Origin: Cytophaga sp051961495
GTDB lineage: Bacteria > Bacteroidota > Bacteroidia > Cytophagales > Cytophagaceae
DNA: 64,000 nucleotides
Direction of reading: 5' to 3'
Assembly (NCBI RefSeq): GCF_051961495.1
Contig: NZ_JBQCDF010000135.1
Location: forward strand, 1 to 64,000
The position numbers and the translations under genes are program-made. Shown here in pieces: positions 7,904 to 15,302 of the stretch. The notes under the pieces were generated by a model that did no database searches, was not told the origin of the DNA, and saw nothing but the letters and a program-made list of their open reading frames with translations. How positions within the stretch are numbered: the first letter of the stretch is position 1; each line of letters begins with the position of its first letter.

Positions 7904-8452
7904 TTATTCACCCGCAGTCAGCGCTGCTTCGACTTCCGCCAGTTTCTGTGCTGTATACGCGCCTTTCGTTACATGCGTGATCACGCCTTTATCATCCAGT
8001 ACAAAGAAATAAGGCTCATCATTTTCTACGATGTCCAACGTTTTTTTGTATGAAGCAAATTCACCCACATAGGTTAACACATAAGGTTGTAATTCTTTTT
8101 GTGTTTGGGTTTGTATGGCTTTTATAATATCGCCGGCAGCAACTTTATTTGTTCCGGTAACAACCGCAACGAAATAGGTGTTTACATTATACACCTCTGC
8201 CGCAAATACAGTTTTCTTTTTTTGAATGAACGTTTGATATGCAGGCTGGTACCAGGTCTTCAGGCTTTCTTCCGCTTTTTTAGAAAAAGCAATACCAACG
8301 ATGCTGTATTTCCCTTTCACACTGTCGGGAACGGGGAATGATTGTCCGCTTAATTTTTTCGTTGCAATATCCGGGAATGCCGAACCTGTCTGCGCAACAG
8401 CACAAGCTGTTGATACAGCCGTGAATAAAAGGAATACGATGATTTTTTTCAT
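7904..8452 (-). CDS. Exported thioredoxin-fold-like protein without obvious CxxC
   Basis: 182 residues starting MKKIIVFLLFTAVSTACAVAQ, a signal peptide with likely cleavage after the AQ around residue 21. The mature part has the rhythm of a thioredoxin/peroxiredoxin-like fold: a KLSGQSFPVPDSVKGKYSIVGIAFSKKAEESLKTW opening followed by YFFVLDDKGVITHVTKGAY, as in the strand-turn-strand end of TlpA/AhpC-like proteins. The mature protein has no cysteine, so thiol chemistry is unlikely. A non-catalytic periplasmic role is inferred. It lies 10 bases after the cysteine desulfurase gene, suggesting an operon. Confidence 0.7.
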   Translation of the reverse strand: MKKIIVFLLFTAVSTACAVAQTGSAFPDIATKKLSGQSFPVPDSVKGKYSIVGIAFSKKAEESLKTWYQPAYQTFIQKKKTVFAAEVYNVNTYFVAVVTGTNKVAAGDIIKAIQTQTQKELQPYVLTYVGEFASYKKTLDIVENDEPYFFVLDDKGVITHVTKGAYTAQKLAEVEAALTAGE

Positions 8453-8462
8453 AGTGGTACGG

Positions 8463-9590
8463 TTACTTGATACTCTTTACTAACGTTTGAATGCAATAAT
8501 CTATTTCGTCTTTGGTATTATATCTTCCGAAAGAAAAACGCACATAGCCCCAATCGTCTTTGGCGCCAATGGCTTCCAATACATGCGAACCAATATTCGT
8601 GCCGCTGGTGCAGGCGCTGCCGGCAGATGCAGAAATTTTTGCAATGTCCAGGTTCATCACCAGCATCTCGTTATTTTCTGATGGCGGCAGACTTACGTTC
8701 AGCACATGCACCAGGCTTTTATCGATATCAGCAGATTCGCCATTGAATAATAAGCCGGGAATTTTATTCAGCTCTTCAATCATGTATTTTTTCAGCTCTA
8801 TGATATGCATGCGATCTTCATCCATGCGCTGGTAGGCAAGTTCCAAAGCTTTGGCCATACCTACGATGGCGGCCGTGTTTTCTGTTCCGCCGCGCATGTT
8901 GCGCTCCTGCGCGCCGCCATGCATATAAGGATAGATCGTTGAGCCGGCTTTTAAGTATAACAAACCAATGCCTTTTGGTCCGTGGAATTTATGCGCAGAG
9001 CCGGCAATGAAATCAACCGGCAGAGATAATAAATGCAAAGGATAATGACCAATGGTCTGTACCGTATCGCTGTGAAAAAAAGCGCTGTACTGCTGGCAAA
9101 GTTCACCGGTCTTTTTCAGATCCAGGATATTGCCGATCTCGTTGTTGCCGTGCATCAGACTGACCAACGCCGGTGTGTTTGCCCTGAGCAACGATTCAAG
9201 ATGAGCCAGGCTAATAACACCCTGCTCATTTACATCTACATAGTGGACAGTAACGCGGTTCAGTTTTTCCAGATACTGCACGGTATGCAGTACCGCATGG
9301 TGTTCAAGCCGGCTGGTAATGATGTGTTTGATGTTGTGTTTTTCAACCGCACCGATGATCGCAGTATTATCTGCTTCGGTTCCGCCGGAGGTAAAAAAGA
9401 TCTCCGCTGCCGTGGTGTTCAGCAGGTCTGCAATTTTCTTGCGCGCAATCTCAATGGCCGACCGCGTTTCACGGCCATGTCCGTGTATGGAAGAAGCATT
9501 GCCAAAGCGGTCCGTTAAATAAGGCATCATGGCTTCGAGAACCTGCGGATCTAAAGCCGTTGTTGCTGCATTATCTAAGTAAACACGCAT
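8463..9590 (-). CDS. Cysteine desulfurase, NifS/IscS class
   Basis: A PLP enzyme that removes sulfur from cysteine as a persulfide for Fe-S cluster, thiamine or tRNA thiolation pathways. The PLP lysine is in SAHKFHGPKG (Lys201) and the catalytic cysteine in SAGSACTSG (Cys327), on the mobile loop typical of group I enzymes. The start is the ATG at 9590 (MRVYLDNAATT), the usual family beginning, giving 375 aa. It overlaps the 3' end of the mutase gene by 20 bases, so translation of the two is probably coupled. No iscU, iscR or suf gene is next to it, so which sulfur pathway it serves is unclear. Confidence 0.95.
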   Translation of the reverse strand: MRVYLDNAATTALDPQVLEAMMPYLTDRFGNASSIHGHGRETRSAIEIARKKIADLLNTTAAEIFFTSGGTEADNTAIIGAVEKHNIKHIITSRLEHHAVLHTVQYLEKLNRVTVHYVDVNEQGVISLAHLESLLRANTPALVSLMHGNNEIGNILDLKKTGELCQQYSAFFHSDTVQTIGHYPLHLLSLPVDFIAGSAHKFHGPKGIGLLYLKAGSTIYPYMHGGAQERNMRGGTENTAAIVGMAKALELAYQRMDEDRMHIIELKKYMIEELNKIPGLLFNGESADIDKSLVHVLNVSLPPSENNEMLVMNLDIAKISASAGSACTSGTNIGSHVLEAIGAKDDWGYVRFSFGRYNTKDEIDYCIQTLVKSIK

Positions 9591-10974
9591 TGGTTTCAAG
9601 CACTTCTTTTATATCGTTGATAATTTTATGAGCCAAATTGTCTGCAGTTGCATGGGTGTCTGCTTCCGCATAGATACGAATGATCGGCTCGGTGTTGGAT
9701 TTACGTAAGTGTACCCAGCCTGCTTCAAAGTCAAAACGTACTCCGTCGACTGTGATCATAGGTGTTTTTGCGTAATGCTCCTTTATTTTTTCGATCACAC
9801 AATCCACGTCAATTTCCGGAGTCAATTCAATTTTATTTTTTGAAATAACATAGTTCGGGTAGCTGGCACGCATCATGGAAATAGACTTTCCGTATTTCGC
9901 CAGATGAGAAAGGAACAAGGCAATACCTACTAAGGCGTCTCTGCCGTAATGCAGTTCAGGATAGATCACACCGCCGTTGCCTTCACCGCCGATCACAGCT
10001 TTATTCTTCTTCATGGCCGTAACTACGTTCACTTCACCAACGGCAGAAGCGATATAGTTTTTACCATGTTTCTCCGTTACATCTTTTAATGCCCGTGTTG
10101 AGGACAGGTTTGAAACCGTATTGCCCGGTGTATTTTTCAATACATAATCAGCAATGGCAACCAGTGTGTACTCTTCGCCGAACATACTTCCGTCTTCGTT
10201 CACAAAACACAAACGGTCAACATCCGGATCTACCACGATGCCTAAATCGTAATGACCTTTTTCGATTTCATTGGAAATGAATGAAAGGTTTTCCGGCAGC
10301 GGTTCCGGGTTGTGCGGGAAGTGTCCGTCGGGTTCGCAGTAGAACGCAGAAACTTTTTTAACGCCCAATGCTTTCAGCAGTAAGGGTAGTGCAATACCAC
10401 CCGTAGAATTTACACAGTCAATGGCAACGGAAAAATCCTTTGCCTGGATCGCTGCCACATCTACCAATGGTAATTTTAAAATAGCGTCAATATGTTTTTG
10501 AATGTAGCTGTCGTCTTTGCGGTATGAACCGAAATGTTTTACATCTACAAATTCAATATTTTCTTTTTTAGCAAGAACCAGAATTTTTTTACCGTCGCGC
10601 TCTGAAACAAATTCTCCATTAGCGTTCAGTAACTTCAAGGCATTCCATTGGCCCGGGTTATGACTGGCAGTAATGATGATACCGCCGGCTGCCTGCTCCC
10701 ACACAACAGCCATTTCTACGGTTGGTGTCGTTGATAGACCTAAATCCACTACATCAAATCCAAGGCACCGTAACGTTTCTGTAACGATGGAAGAAATCCA
10801 TGGTCCCGATAAACGGGCATCACGGCCGATAACGATCTTATTATTATTTGAAGCACTTCTTGCCCACGTTCCGTATGCTGCAGCAAATTTCGCCACATCG
10901 ATCGGTGTTAACGAGTCGCCGGGTTTACCGCCGATAGTTCCGCGGATTCCGGAAATAGATTTAATTAAAGTCAC
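9571..10974 (-). CDS. glmM: Phosphoglucosamine mutase / phosphohexomutase
   Basis: An alpha-D-phosphohexomutase, most likely converting glucosamine-6-phosphate to glucosamine-1-phosphate for peptidoglycan and LPS precursors. All four signatures are visible: the phosphoserine loop TASHNPGQW (Ser104), the metal loop DPDVDRL (Asp249, 251, 253), the sugar-specificity loop GEGNGGVIYP and the phosphate-binding loop RKSNTEPIIRIYAE near the C-terminus. The GEGNGG form is the archaeal/Bacteroidota variant, so phosphomannomutase or phosphoglucomutase activity is also possible. GTG start at 10974 (GTG ACT TTA ATT). It heads the minus-strand run through cysteine desulfurase and the small exported proteins and is divergent from mazG. 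Confidence 0.9.
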   Translation of the reverse strand: MTLIKSISGIRGTIGGKPGDSLTPIDVAKFAAAYGTWARSASNNNKIVIGRDARLSGPWISSIVTETLRCLGFDVVDLGLSTTPTVEMAVVWEQAAGGIIITASHNPGQWNALKLLNANGEFVSERDGKKILVLAKKENIEFVDVKHFGSYRKDDSYIQKHIDAILKLPLVDVAAIQAKDFSVAIDCVNSTGGIALPLLLKALGVKKVSAFYCEPDGHFPHNPEPLPENLSFISNEIEKGHYDLGIVVDPDVDRLCFVNEDGSMFGEEYTLVAIADYVLKNTPGNTVSNLSSTRALKDVTEKHGKNYIASAVGEVNVVTAMKKNKAVIGGEGNGGVIYPELHYGRDALVGIALFLSHLAKYGKSISMMRASYPNYVISKNKIELTPEIDVDCVIEKIKEHYAKTPMITVDGVRFDFEAGWVHLRKSNTEPIIRIYAEADTHATADNLAHKIINDIKEVLETNACLLR

Positions 10975-11146
10975 AGTTAAAAAGATTTATTGTGTAACCA
11001 AATTTACAAAACAGAAACCATATACAATCTTTTCTTTTTAAAATTATACAAACAAATATTTTATCAACATCCGGCTAAAATTTCTTTATGAAAACAAGCA
11101 TTAGTAAATAGAATATGGTTATTTGTTATATAAACGTCTTTTTGTT

Positions 11147-11941
11147 ATGAATTCAAGAGCAGAGCAATTAAAAGCATTTGACCGTTTGTTGACGATCATG
11201 GATGAATTGCGGGAACAATGTCCGTGGGATAAAAAACAAACCATTGAAAGTTTGCGCTATTTAACCATTGAAGAAACGTTTGAACTCTCGGATGCCATTG
11301 TCGACAAGAACATGGATGAGATCAAAAAGGAGTTGGGCGATATCATGCTACATCTGGTTTTTTATGCCCGGATCGCTTCAGAGACTAATGATTTTGATAT
11401 TGGAGATGTACTGAATGCCCTCTCGGAAAAGATGATCCGCCGCCACCCGCATATCTATGGCGATGTAAAGGCAGAAGACGAAGAAGCCGTAAAGAAAAAC
11501 TGGGAGCAGATCAAGATGACGGAAAAGCCGAAGGAAGAATCTATTTTAAGCGGTGTTCCCAAATCACTGCCGGCTATGATCAAAGCTACCCGTATACAGG
11601 AGAAAGCCCGTGGCGCCGGTTTCGACTGGGAAGAAAAAAAACAGGTCTGGGAAAAGGTGGAAGAAGAACTTGCAGAATTCAAGCGGGAATTTAACATAGA
11701 AGACGATAAAAAGATTGACGCATTTAAAGCCGAAGGCGAACTCGGTGATTTATTTTTCTCCCTGATTAATTACGCCCGCTTCCTGAACATCAACCCCGAA
11801 GATGCACTGGAGCGCACCAATAAAAAATTCATCAAACGTTTTCAGTATCTGGAAAGAGAATCCAGAAAAGATGGCAAGCAATTAAACACCATGAGCCTGG
11901 CCGAAATGGATGAATACTGGAATGCAGCGAAGAAGGCTTAA
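11147..11941 (+). CDS. mazG: Nucleoside triphosphate pyrophosphohydrolase MazG
   Basis: Hydrolyses NTPs and dNTPs to monophosphates plus pyrophosphate, a house-cleaning role that also affects alarmone signalling in E. coli. The protein has two MazG repeats. The first has CPWDKKQTIESLRYLTIEETFEL and ELGDIMLHLVFYARI, with the EExxE and ExxD metal residues. The second has WEKVEEELAEFKRE and ELGDLFFSLINYAR. The ATG at 11147 (MNSRAEQ) is preferred over a TTG 24 bases upstream, giving 264 aa, the normal size. It is followed immediately by two oppositely oriented copies of a dispersed repeat. Confidence 0.96.
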   Translation: MNSRAEQLKAFDRLLTIMDELREQCPWDKKQTIESLRYLTIEETFELSDAIVDKNMDEIKKELGDIMLHLVFYARIASETNDFDIGDVLNALSEKMIRRHPHIYGDVKAEDEEAVKKNWEQIKMTEKPKEESILSGVPKSLPAMIKATRIQEKARGAGFDWEEKKQVWEKVEEELAEFKREFNIEDDKKIDAFKAEGELGDLFFSLINYARFLNINPEDALERTNKKFIKRFQYLERESRKDGKQLNTMSLAEMDEYWNAAKKA

Positions 11942-11971
11942 GGCGGAATGCCTAAGGCTTAATGCTTTTGC
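11939..11971 (-). repeat. Intergenic repeat family A, copy 1
   Basis: Contains GGCGGAATGCCTAAGGCTTA and starts on the mazG stop codon. Its reverse complement matches the copy at 12046 (AAGCCTTAGGC ... CGCCTTA). Confidence 0.7.
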
Positions 11972-12045
11972 GTTTCATTAATCATTTTAGTTTGTAAATT
12001 TTATTCTCATCTTTAAAGTACTGAAGTTAAAAATAAAGAAATGAC

Positions 12046-12080
12046 AAGCCTTAGGCTTTAAGCATTTCGCCTTAGGTTTA
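12046..12080 (+). repeat. Intergenic repeat family A, copy 2
   Basis: AAGCCTTAGGCTTTAAGCAT followed by TTCGCCTTAGG. It ends seven bases before the start of the 92-aa gene. It pairs as an inverted repeat with copy 1 upstream and copy 3 downstream. Confidence 0.7.
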
Positions 12081-12086
12081 ACACCC

Positions 12087-12365
12087 ATGGAAACATTTAA
12101 AAAAATATACAAAGCCGCTTTCTATTTGAATATCGTACTGTTTCTTTTTTTCTTTTATTCGTTGTATCAGTATGGCGAAACCTATTCAGATATAAAAACT
12201 CCGGATAAAACAGAAGCCATTACGAGCCATGGAAAAACGTATTATGTCAGTAAAGCAGATCAGCATAAAATGAATATCATCGGCTGGACTTCTTTATCAC
12301 TGTTTGTTTCCGTGTTAGGTATCGGTTTGTATTATAAGGTTAAATATAAGAAGGATCTTTTGTAG
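12087..12365 (+). CDS. Small two-helix membrane protein, unknown function
   Basis: 92 residues with hydrophobic segments at about 11-29 and 66-83, and a polar loop in between containing KTPDKTEAITSHGKTYYVSKADQHK, a likely non-cytoplasmic beta-rich loop. ATG start at 12087. It resembles small uncharacterised Bacteroidota membrane proteins and has no catalytic motif. It is flanked on both sides by family A repeats in inverted orientation, as if inserted as a cassette. Confidence 0.6.
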   Translation: METFKKIYKAAFYLNIVLFLFFFYSLYQYGETYSDIKTPDKTEAITSHGKTYYVSKADQHKMNIIGWTSLSLFVSVLGIGLYYKVKYKKDLL

Positions 12366-12370
12366 ACGTA

Positions 12371-12415
12371 AAGCATAAGGCGGAACGCCGAAGGCTTAAA
12401 GCTTTTCACATTAAG
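12371..12415 (-). repeat. Intergenic repeat family A, copy 3
   Basis: AAGCATAAGGCGGAACGCCG followed by AAGGCTTAAAGC. It is opposite in orientation to copy 2, so the two copies bracket the 92-aa gene. Confidence 0.65.
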
Positions 12416-12457
12416 CTTTTTTCTTTATCTTAGTATTACTATCGTTTTAATCTTCAC

Positions 12458-12610
12458 ATGAAACCTATTAATACTCAAAGCAAATCTTCGGCCAATAAGC
12501 AGTTAAATGTTTATGAGGAACGTTTTTTGTTATTAATGAAATTAATGAAAATTGATCGAATGCTGCGCAACGCAACGATTATCCATTCGGAAAATAAACC
12601 AAAGAAATAA
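12458..12610 (+). CDS. 50-aa protein translationally coupled to a nucleotidyltransferase
   Basis: A short frame starting at the ATG at 12458: MKPINTQSKSSANKQLNVYE, continuing with a helical, basic and Leu/Met-rich segment (LLLMKLMKIDRMLRNA) and ending HSENKPKK. Its TAA stop (12608-12610) overlaps the ATG of the next gene (TAATG), a classic translational coupling arrangement. That overlap, together with the amphipathic helix pattern, is the reason to call it real. The function is unknown. A small helical protein in front of a minimal nucleotidyltransferase recalls HEPN/MNT and AbiEi/AbiEii-type pairs, but 50 residues is too short for a HEPN domain. Confidence 0.6.
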   Translation: MKPINTQSKSSANKQLNVYEERFLLLMKLMKIDRMLRNATIIHSENKPKK

Positions 12611-13089
12611 TGGATATTTTTGATGAAGAGGTTTTAAATCTCTGGAAGGCGTTTCACAAAAACAAATTTCAATATATTATGGTTGGAGGTTTCGCAACCA
12701 ATCTGAATGGCTTTTCAAGAACAACTGCAGATATTGATATATGGTTAAAAGATACTCCACAAAATAGAATACATCTCAAAGATTCTCTGGCACAAATGGG
12801 TCTTGGTGATTTGCCGCAAATGGAGCGGATGGATTTTATTCCCGGCTGGTCTTCCATTAGACTTAACTCAGGCATGGAACTGGATCTAATGTCTTATATA
12901 AAAGGCTTCGAACAGGAAACATTTGATGCATGCTATCAATCAGCATCAACAGCTGTTATTTTTGACATACCAATAAAGTTCTTGCATATCAATCACCTGA
13001 TTGAAAGCAAAAAAGCCTGCGACAGGCCAAAGGATAAAATCGATGTGTTGGAATTGGAGCGAATTAAGGCTGAACGAGAAAGATTGTAA
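12610..13089 (+). CDS. Minimal nucleotidyltransferase-fold protein
   Basis: 159 residues with the polymerase-beta-type nucleotidyltransferase signature: MVGGFATNLNGFSRTTADIDIW gives Gly26-Gly27 and the metal pair Asp41/Asp43, and the third acidic residue is probably Asp92 in MELDLMSY. All three catalytic carboxylates appear present, so the enzyme should be active. The C-terminal half (HINHLIESKKACDRPKDKIDVLELERIK) matches the helical tail of DUF6036/AbiEii-like proteins, whose conserved Lys and Asp lie near the nucleotide. Known relatives act in toxin-antitoxin or phage-defence contexts by modifying tRNA or partner proteins. That role here is inference. ATG at 12610 overlaps the stop of the 50-aa gene. 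Confidence 0.8.
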   Translation: MDIFDEEVLNLWKAFHKNKFQYIMVGGFATNLNGFSRTTADIDIWLKDTPQNRIHLKDSLAQMGLGDLPQMERMDFIPGWSSIRLNSGMELDLMSYIKGFEQETFDACYQSASTAVIFDIPIKFLHINHLIESKKACDRPKDKIDVLELERIKAERERL

Positions 13090-13090
13090 T

Positions 13091-13124
13091 AAGCTTAAGG
13101 CCTTAGCTTTTCGCTTTAAGCTAT
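13091..13124 (+). repeat. Intergenic repeat family A, copy 4 (diverged)
   Basis: AAGCTTAAGGCCTTAGCTTT then TCGCTTTAAGC, starting two bases after the nucleotidyltransferase stop codon and running into the end of the convergent EamA gene. It brackets the nucleotidyltransferase pair together with copy 3. Confidence 0.55.
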
Positions 13125-13937
13125 AATATTCAGCACCATCCCCAGCATCACCAAACCCACGCCAACCGAGGATTTCAGGCTGATGTACTCGCCGAAGAAC
13201 GTGATGCCGTAGAAAAAAGAAAGTACAATACCCAGATAATACACGTAGGAAATATTTTTCACCTCTTCGTGTTTATAGGCTTTGGTCAGGAAAAGCTGTC
13301 CCACATGTGTGGTAATTCCAATCAACAATAGAAACAACCATTCCCGTGCATCCGGTGTTTTCCATTCTGTAAAGATAAAGGGCAGCATACAAGGAATGGT
13401 AATGAACGGAAAGTAAAACATGATCACGGCGGTATCGTCGGTGTCGCGCAGTGTACGTACAACGAAGTGCGCTGTGGCCGTAAAGAAGGCTGCACACAAA
13501 CCAAGGATGATTCCTACGGTTGACAGGTCTTTATCCAACCCTTTCATTAAAAACACACCCAGAAAAGAGATGCCGAAAAACAACCATTTCAAATGCGGGA
13601 TCTTTTCTTTCAGAAATAAGAAAGCCAGAAATAAGGTAAAGAAAGGAACGAGATTGCCGATGGTTACTGCTGTTCCCAGTGGCAGCAGTTGTATGGAATA
13701 AAAGAAACAGATCAGCGAAAACATGCCGACCAAACCACGCAGCACCAGAAATGGTTTGTTGTTTCCCCACACCGGAACCCTGGCTTGCCGGATTGCGATG
13801 TAGCAGAATATAATGGAAAAGACAGACCGGATAAAAATTGTTTGTACAACGGGAATCTCCGGAATCGCTTTCACACACAAATGCATGAGTGAAAAGGAGA
13901 CAATGGAGATAAGCATGTAGCGGATACCGAGCGTCAT
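13116..13937 (-). CDS. EamA/DMT-family transporter
   Basis: A 273-residue inner-membrane protein with about ten hydrophobic helices in two homologous five-helix EamA halves. The opening MTLGIRYMLISIVSFSLMHL and the mid-protein LFLKEKIPHLKWLFFGISFLGVFLM and YYLGIVLSFFYGITFFGEYI are typical of the family (the KE and GE positions close each repeat). Members export metabolites, amino acids or nucleotide sugars. The substrate here is unknown. The gene's 3' end overlaps a family A repeat and its 5' flank carries a family B repeat. Confidence 0.88.
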   Translation of the reverse strand: MTLGIRYMLISIVSFSLMHLCVKAIPEIPVVQTIFIRSVFSIIFCYIAIRQARVPVWGNNKPFLVLRGLVGMFSLICFFYSIQLLPLGTAVTIGNLVPFFTLFLAFLFLKEKIPHLKWLFFGISFLGVFLMKGLDKDLSTVGIILGLCAAFFTATAHFVVRTLRDTDDTAVIMFYFPFITIPCMLPFIFTEWKTPDAREWLFLLLIGITTHVGQLFLTKAYKHEEVKNISYVYYLGIVLSFFYGITFFGEYISLKSSVGVGLVMLGMVLNIIA

Positions 13938-13975
13938 GAGTACAAAGTACTAAGTACGGAGTACAGAGTATGAGA
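13938..13975. repeat. Intergenic repeat family B (TACTCYGTAC-type), copy 1
   Basis: Roughly 10-base units: GAGTACAAAGTACTAAGTAC then GGAGTACAGAGTATGAG. Related units occur at 14019-14038 and in a longer array at 37595-37652. It lies directly upstream of the EamA start codon. Confidence 0.65.
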
Positions 13976-14018
13976 AATAAATTATAATAATGGAAAGGGT
14001 TTCAAAATAGAATTTTTT

Positions 14019-14038
14019 GTATACTGTACTCTATACTT
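14019..14038. repeat. Repeat family B, copy 2, overlapping a stop codon
   Basis: GTATACTGTACTCTATACTT. On the minus strand it supplies the TAG stop and last valine codon of the pseudouridine synthase gene. Confidence 0.55.
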
Positions 14039-15077
14039 CTTCGCCCACATAGCGTTCCCATTTATCGAGTACGGCCTGCATATCATCCGGCAACTTGCTG
14101 TCGAACTGCATAAATTCCTTTGTGGTGGGATGTACGAAGCCCAGCGTTTTGGCATGCAGTGCCTGGCGTGGTAATAGTTTGAAACAATTCTCAACAAACT
14201 GTTTGTACTTACCTGTTACTGTTCCTTTCACCACTGCATCACCTCCATAACTCATGTCATTAAATAACGGGTGGCCGATCGACCGCATGTGTGCACGGAT
14301 CTGGTGTGTACGCCCGGTCTCCAGATTACATTGCACCAATGCAACATAATGATAGGCGTTCAGGGTTTTATAATGTGTGATGGCCAGCTTGCCATCTTCT
14401 TCGTTGTCGTAGGTAGCAACAATCTTGCGGTCTTTCGTACTTCTTCCCAGGTAATTGCGGATGGTTCCGTCTTTGGGTTGTGGTGTACCCCAGGTGATGG
14501 CATAATAAGTGCGTTCTATGGTATGGTCCGCAAACTGTTTTGCCATGAAGGTCATGGCATAATCTGTTTTTGCAATTACCAATAAGCCTGAAGTATCTTT
14601 ATCAATGCGGTGTACCAGGCCCGGCCGGATTTCTCCGTTGCGGTGCGTCGGCAGATTTTCAAAATGGTACGCGAGTGCGTTAACAAGGGTGCCGGTCCAG
14701 TTGCCGTGTGCGGGGTGCACCACCATGCCCGGTTTTTTATTTACAATCAGTATCTGATCATCTTCATACACAATATCCAGCGGAATGTTTTCCGGGATCA
14801 ATACATTTTCACGCGGCGGATGCGGTAGCGAAATAGTAATCACGTCACCCGGCTTTACCTTATAACTGGCTTTGGTTGGCTTATCGTTTACACGAACAGC
14901 TTCTGCTTCAATACCATATTGAATACGGGAGCGCGTCGCATTTTGAATACGCGACATCAGAAATTTATCGATGCGCAGCAACGTTTGTCCGGGGTCGCAA
15001 ACCACACGGTGGTGTTCAAACAATTCGTCTTCCGCGAACCCGTCTTCTAATTCTTCCGGTAGTTGATTTTCTGCCAT
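14031..15077 (-). CDS. RluD-family 23S rRNA pseudouridine synthase
   Basis: Converts specific uridines to pseudouridine in large-subunit rRNA. An S4 RNA-binding domain is seen at about 30-75 (LLRIDKFLMSRIQNATRSRIQ) and the catalytic domain follows with GLVHRIDKDTSGLLVIAKT, where Asp159 is the expected catalytic Asp. GRTHQIRAHM and GHPLFND are also family landmarks. I choose the ATG at 15077 (MAENQLPEEL). Frames extending 30 codons further upstream overlap a family C repeat and have no conserved features. An acidic N-terminal stretch before the S4 domain is normal for the family. Length 348 aa. Confidence 0.93.
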   Translation of the reverse strand: MAENQLPEELEDGFAEDELFEHHRVVCDPGQTLLRIDKFLMSRIQNATRSRIQYGIEAEAVRVNDKPTKASYKVKPGDVITISLPHPPRENVLIPENIPLDIVYEDDQILIVNKKPGMVVHPAHGNWTGTLVNALAYHFENLPTHRNGEIRPGLVHRIDKDTSGLLVIAKTDYAMTFMAKQFADHTIERTYYAITWGTPQPKDGTIRNYLGRSTKDRKIVATYDNEEDGKLAITHYKTLNAYHYVALVQCNLETGRTHQIRAHMRSIGHPLFNDMSYGGDAVVKGTVTGKYKQFVENCFKLLPRQALHAKTLGFVHPTTKEFMQFDSKLPDDMQAVLDKWERYVGEEV

Positions 15078-15151
15078 AACTGTAAAGGTACGGAAACCTT
15101 CGATAAGAAACGACATGTTTGATGATTTGAGCTTTAGGGCATTTATTGGTA

Positions 15152-15182
15152 AAATTCCAAAATTCAAAAAACAAATTCCAAA
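15152..15182 (-). repeat. Intergenic repeat family C, copy 1
   Basis: AAATTCCAAAATTCAAAAAA followed by CAAATTCCAAA. The complement of the copy at 15261, forming an inverted pair across the 78-base gap. Confidence 0.7.
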
Positions 15183-15260
15183 CAGCCGTAAAGTTAGTTA
15201 TTAGCATTTACTTTTCTTGCCAGCAATTTGTTTAAGTTATTTGTGTGGCTTGTTGAGTAG

Positions 15261-15292
15261 TTTGGAATTTGTTTTTTGTAATTTGGAATTTC
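15261..15292 (+). repeat. Intergenic repeat family C, copy 2
   Basis: TTTGGAATTTGTTTTTTGTA followed by ATTTGGAATTTC, ending ten bases before the ACC-deaminase-like start codon. This TTGGAATTTG-type repeat is widespread in Bacteroidota intergenic DNA. Confidence 0.7.
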
Positions 15293-15302
15293 TACACGAA
15301 TT

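Noticed and set aside
10673..11041. 122-residue frame antisense to the start of the mutase gene
   Set aside because: It lies opposite strongly conserved coding sequence of glmM and has Pro/Ser/Thr-rich shadow composition.
11939..13124. Remnants of an insertion sequence bounded by inverted repeats
   Set aside because: No transposase fragment lies between any pair of copies, and no target-site duplications are visible. The copies are treated as dispersed intergenic repeats.
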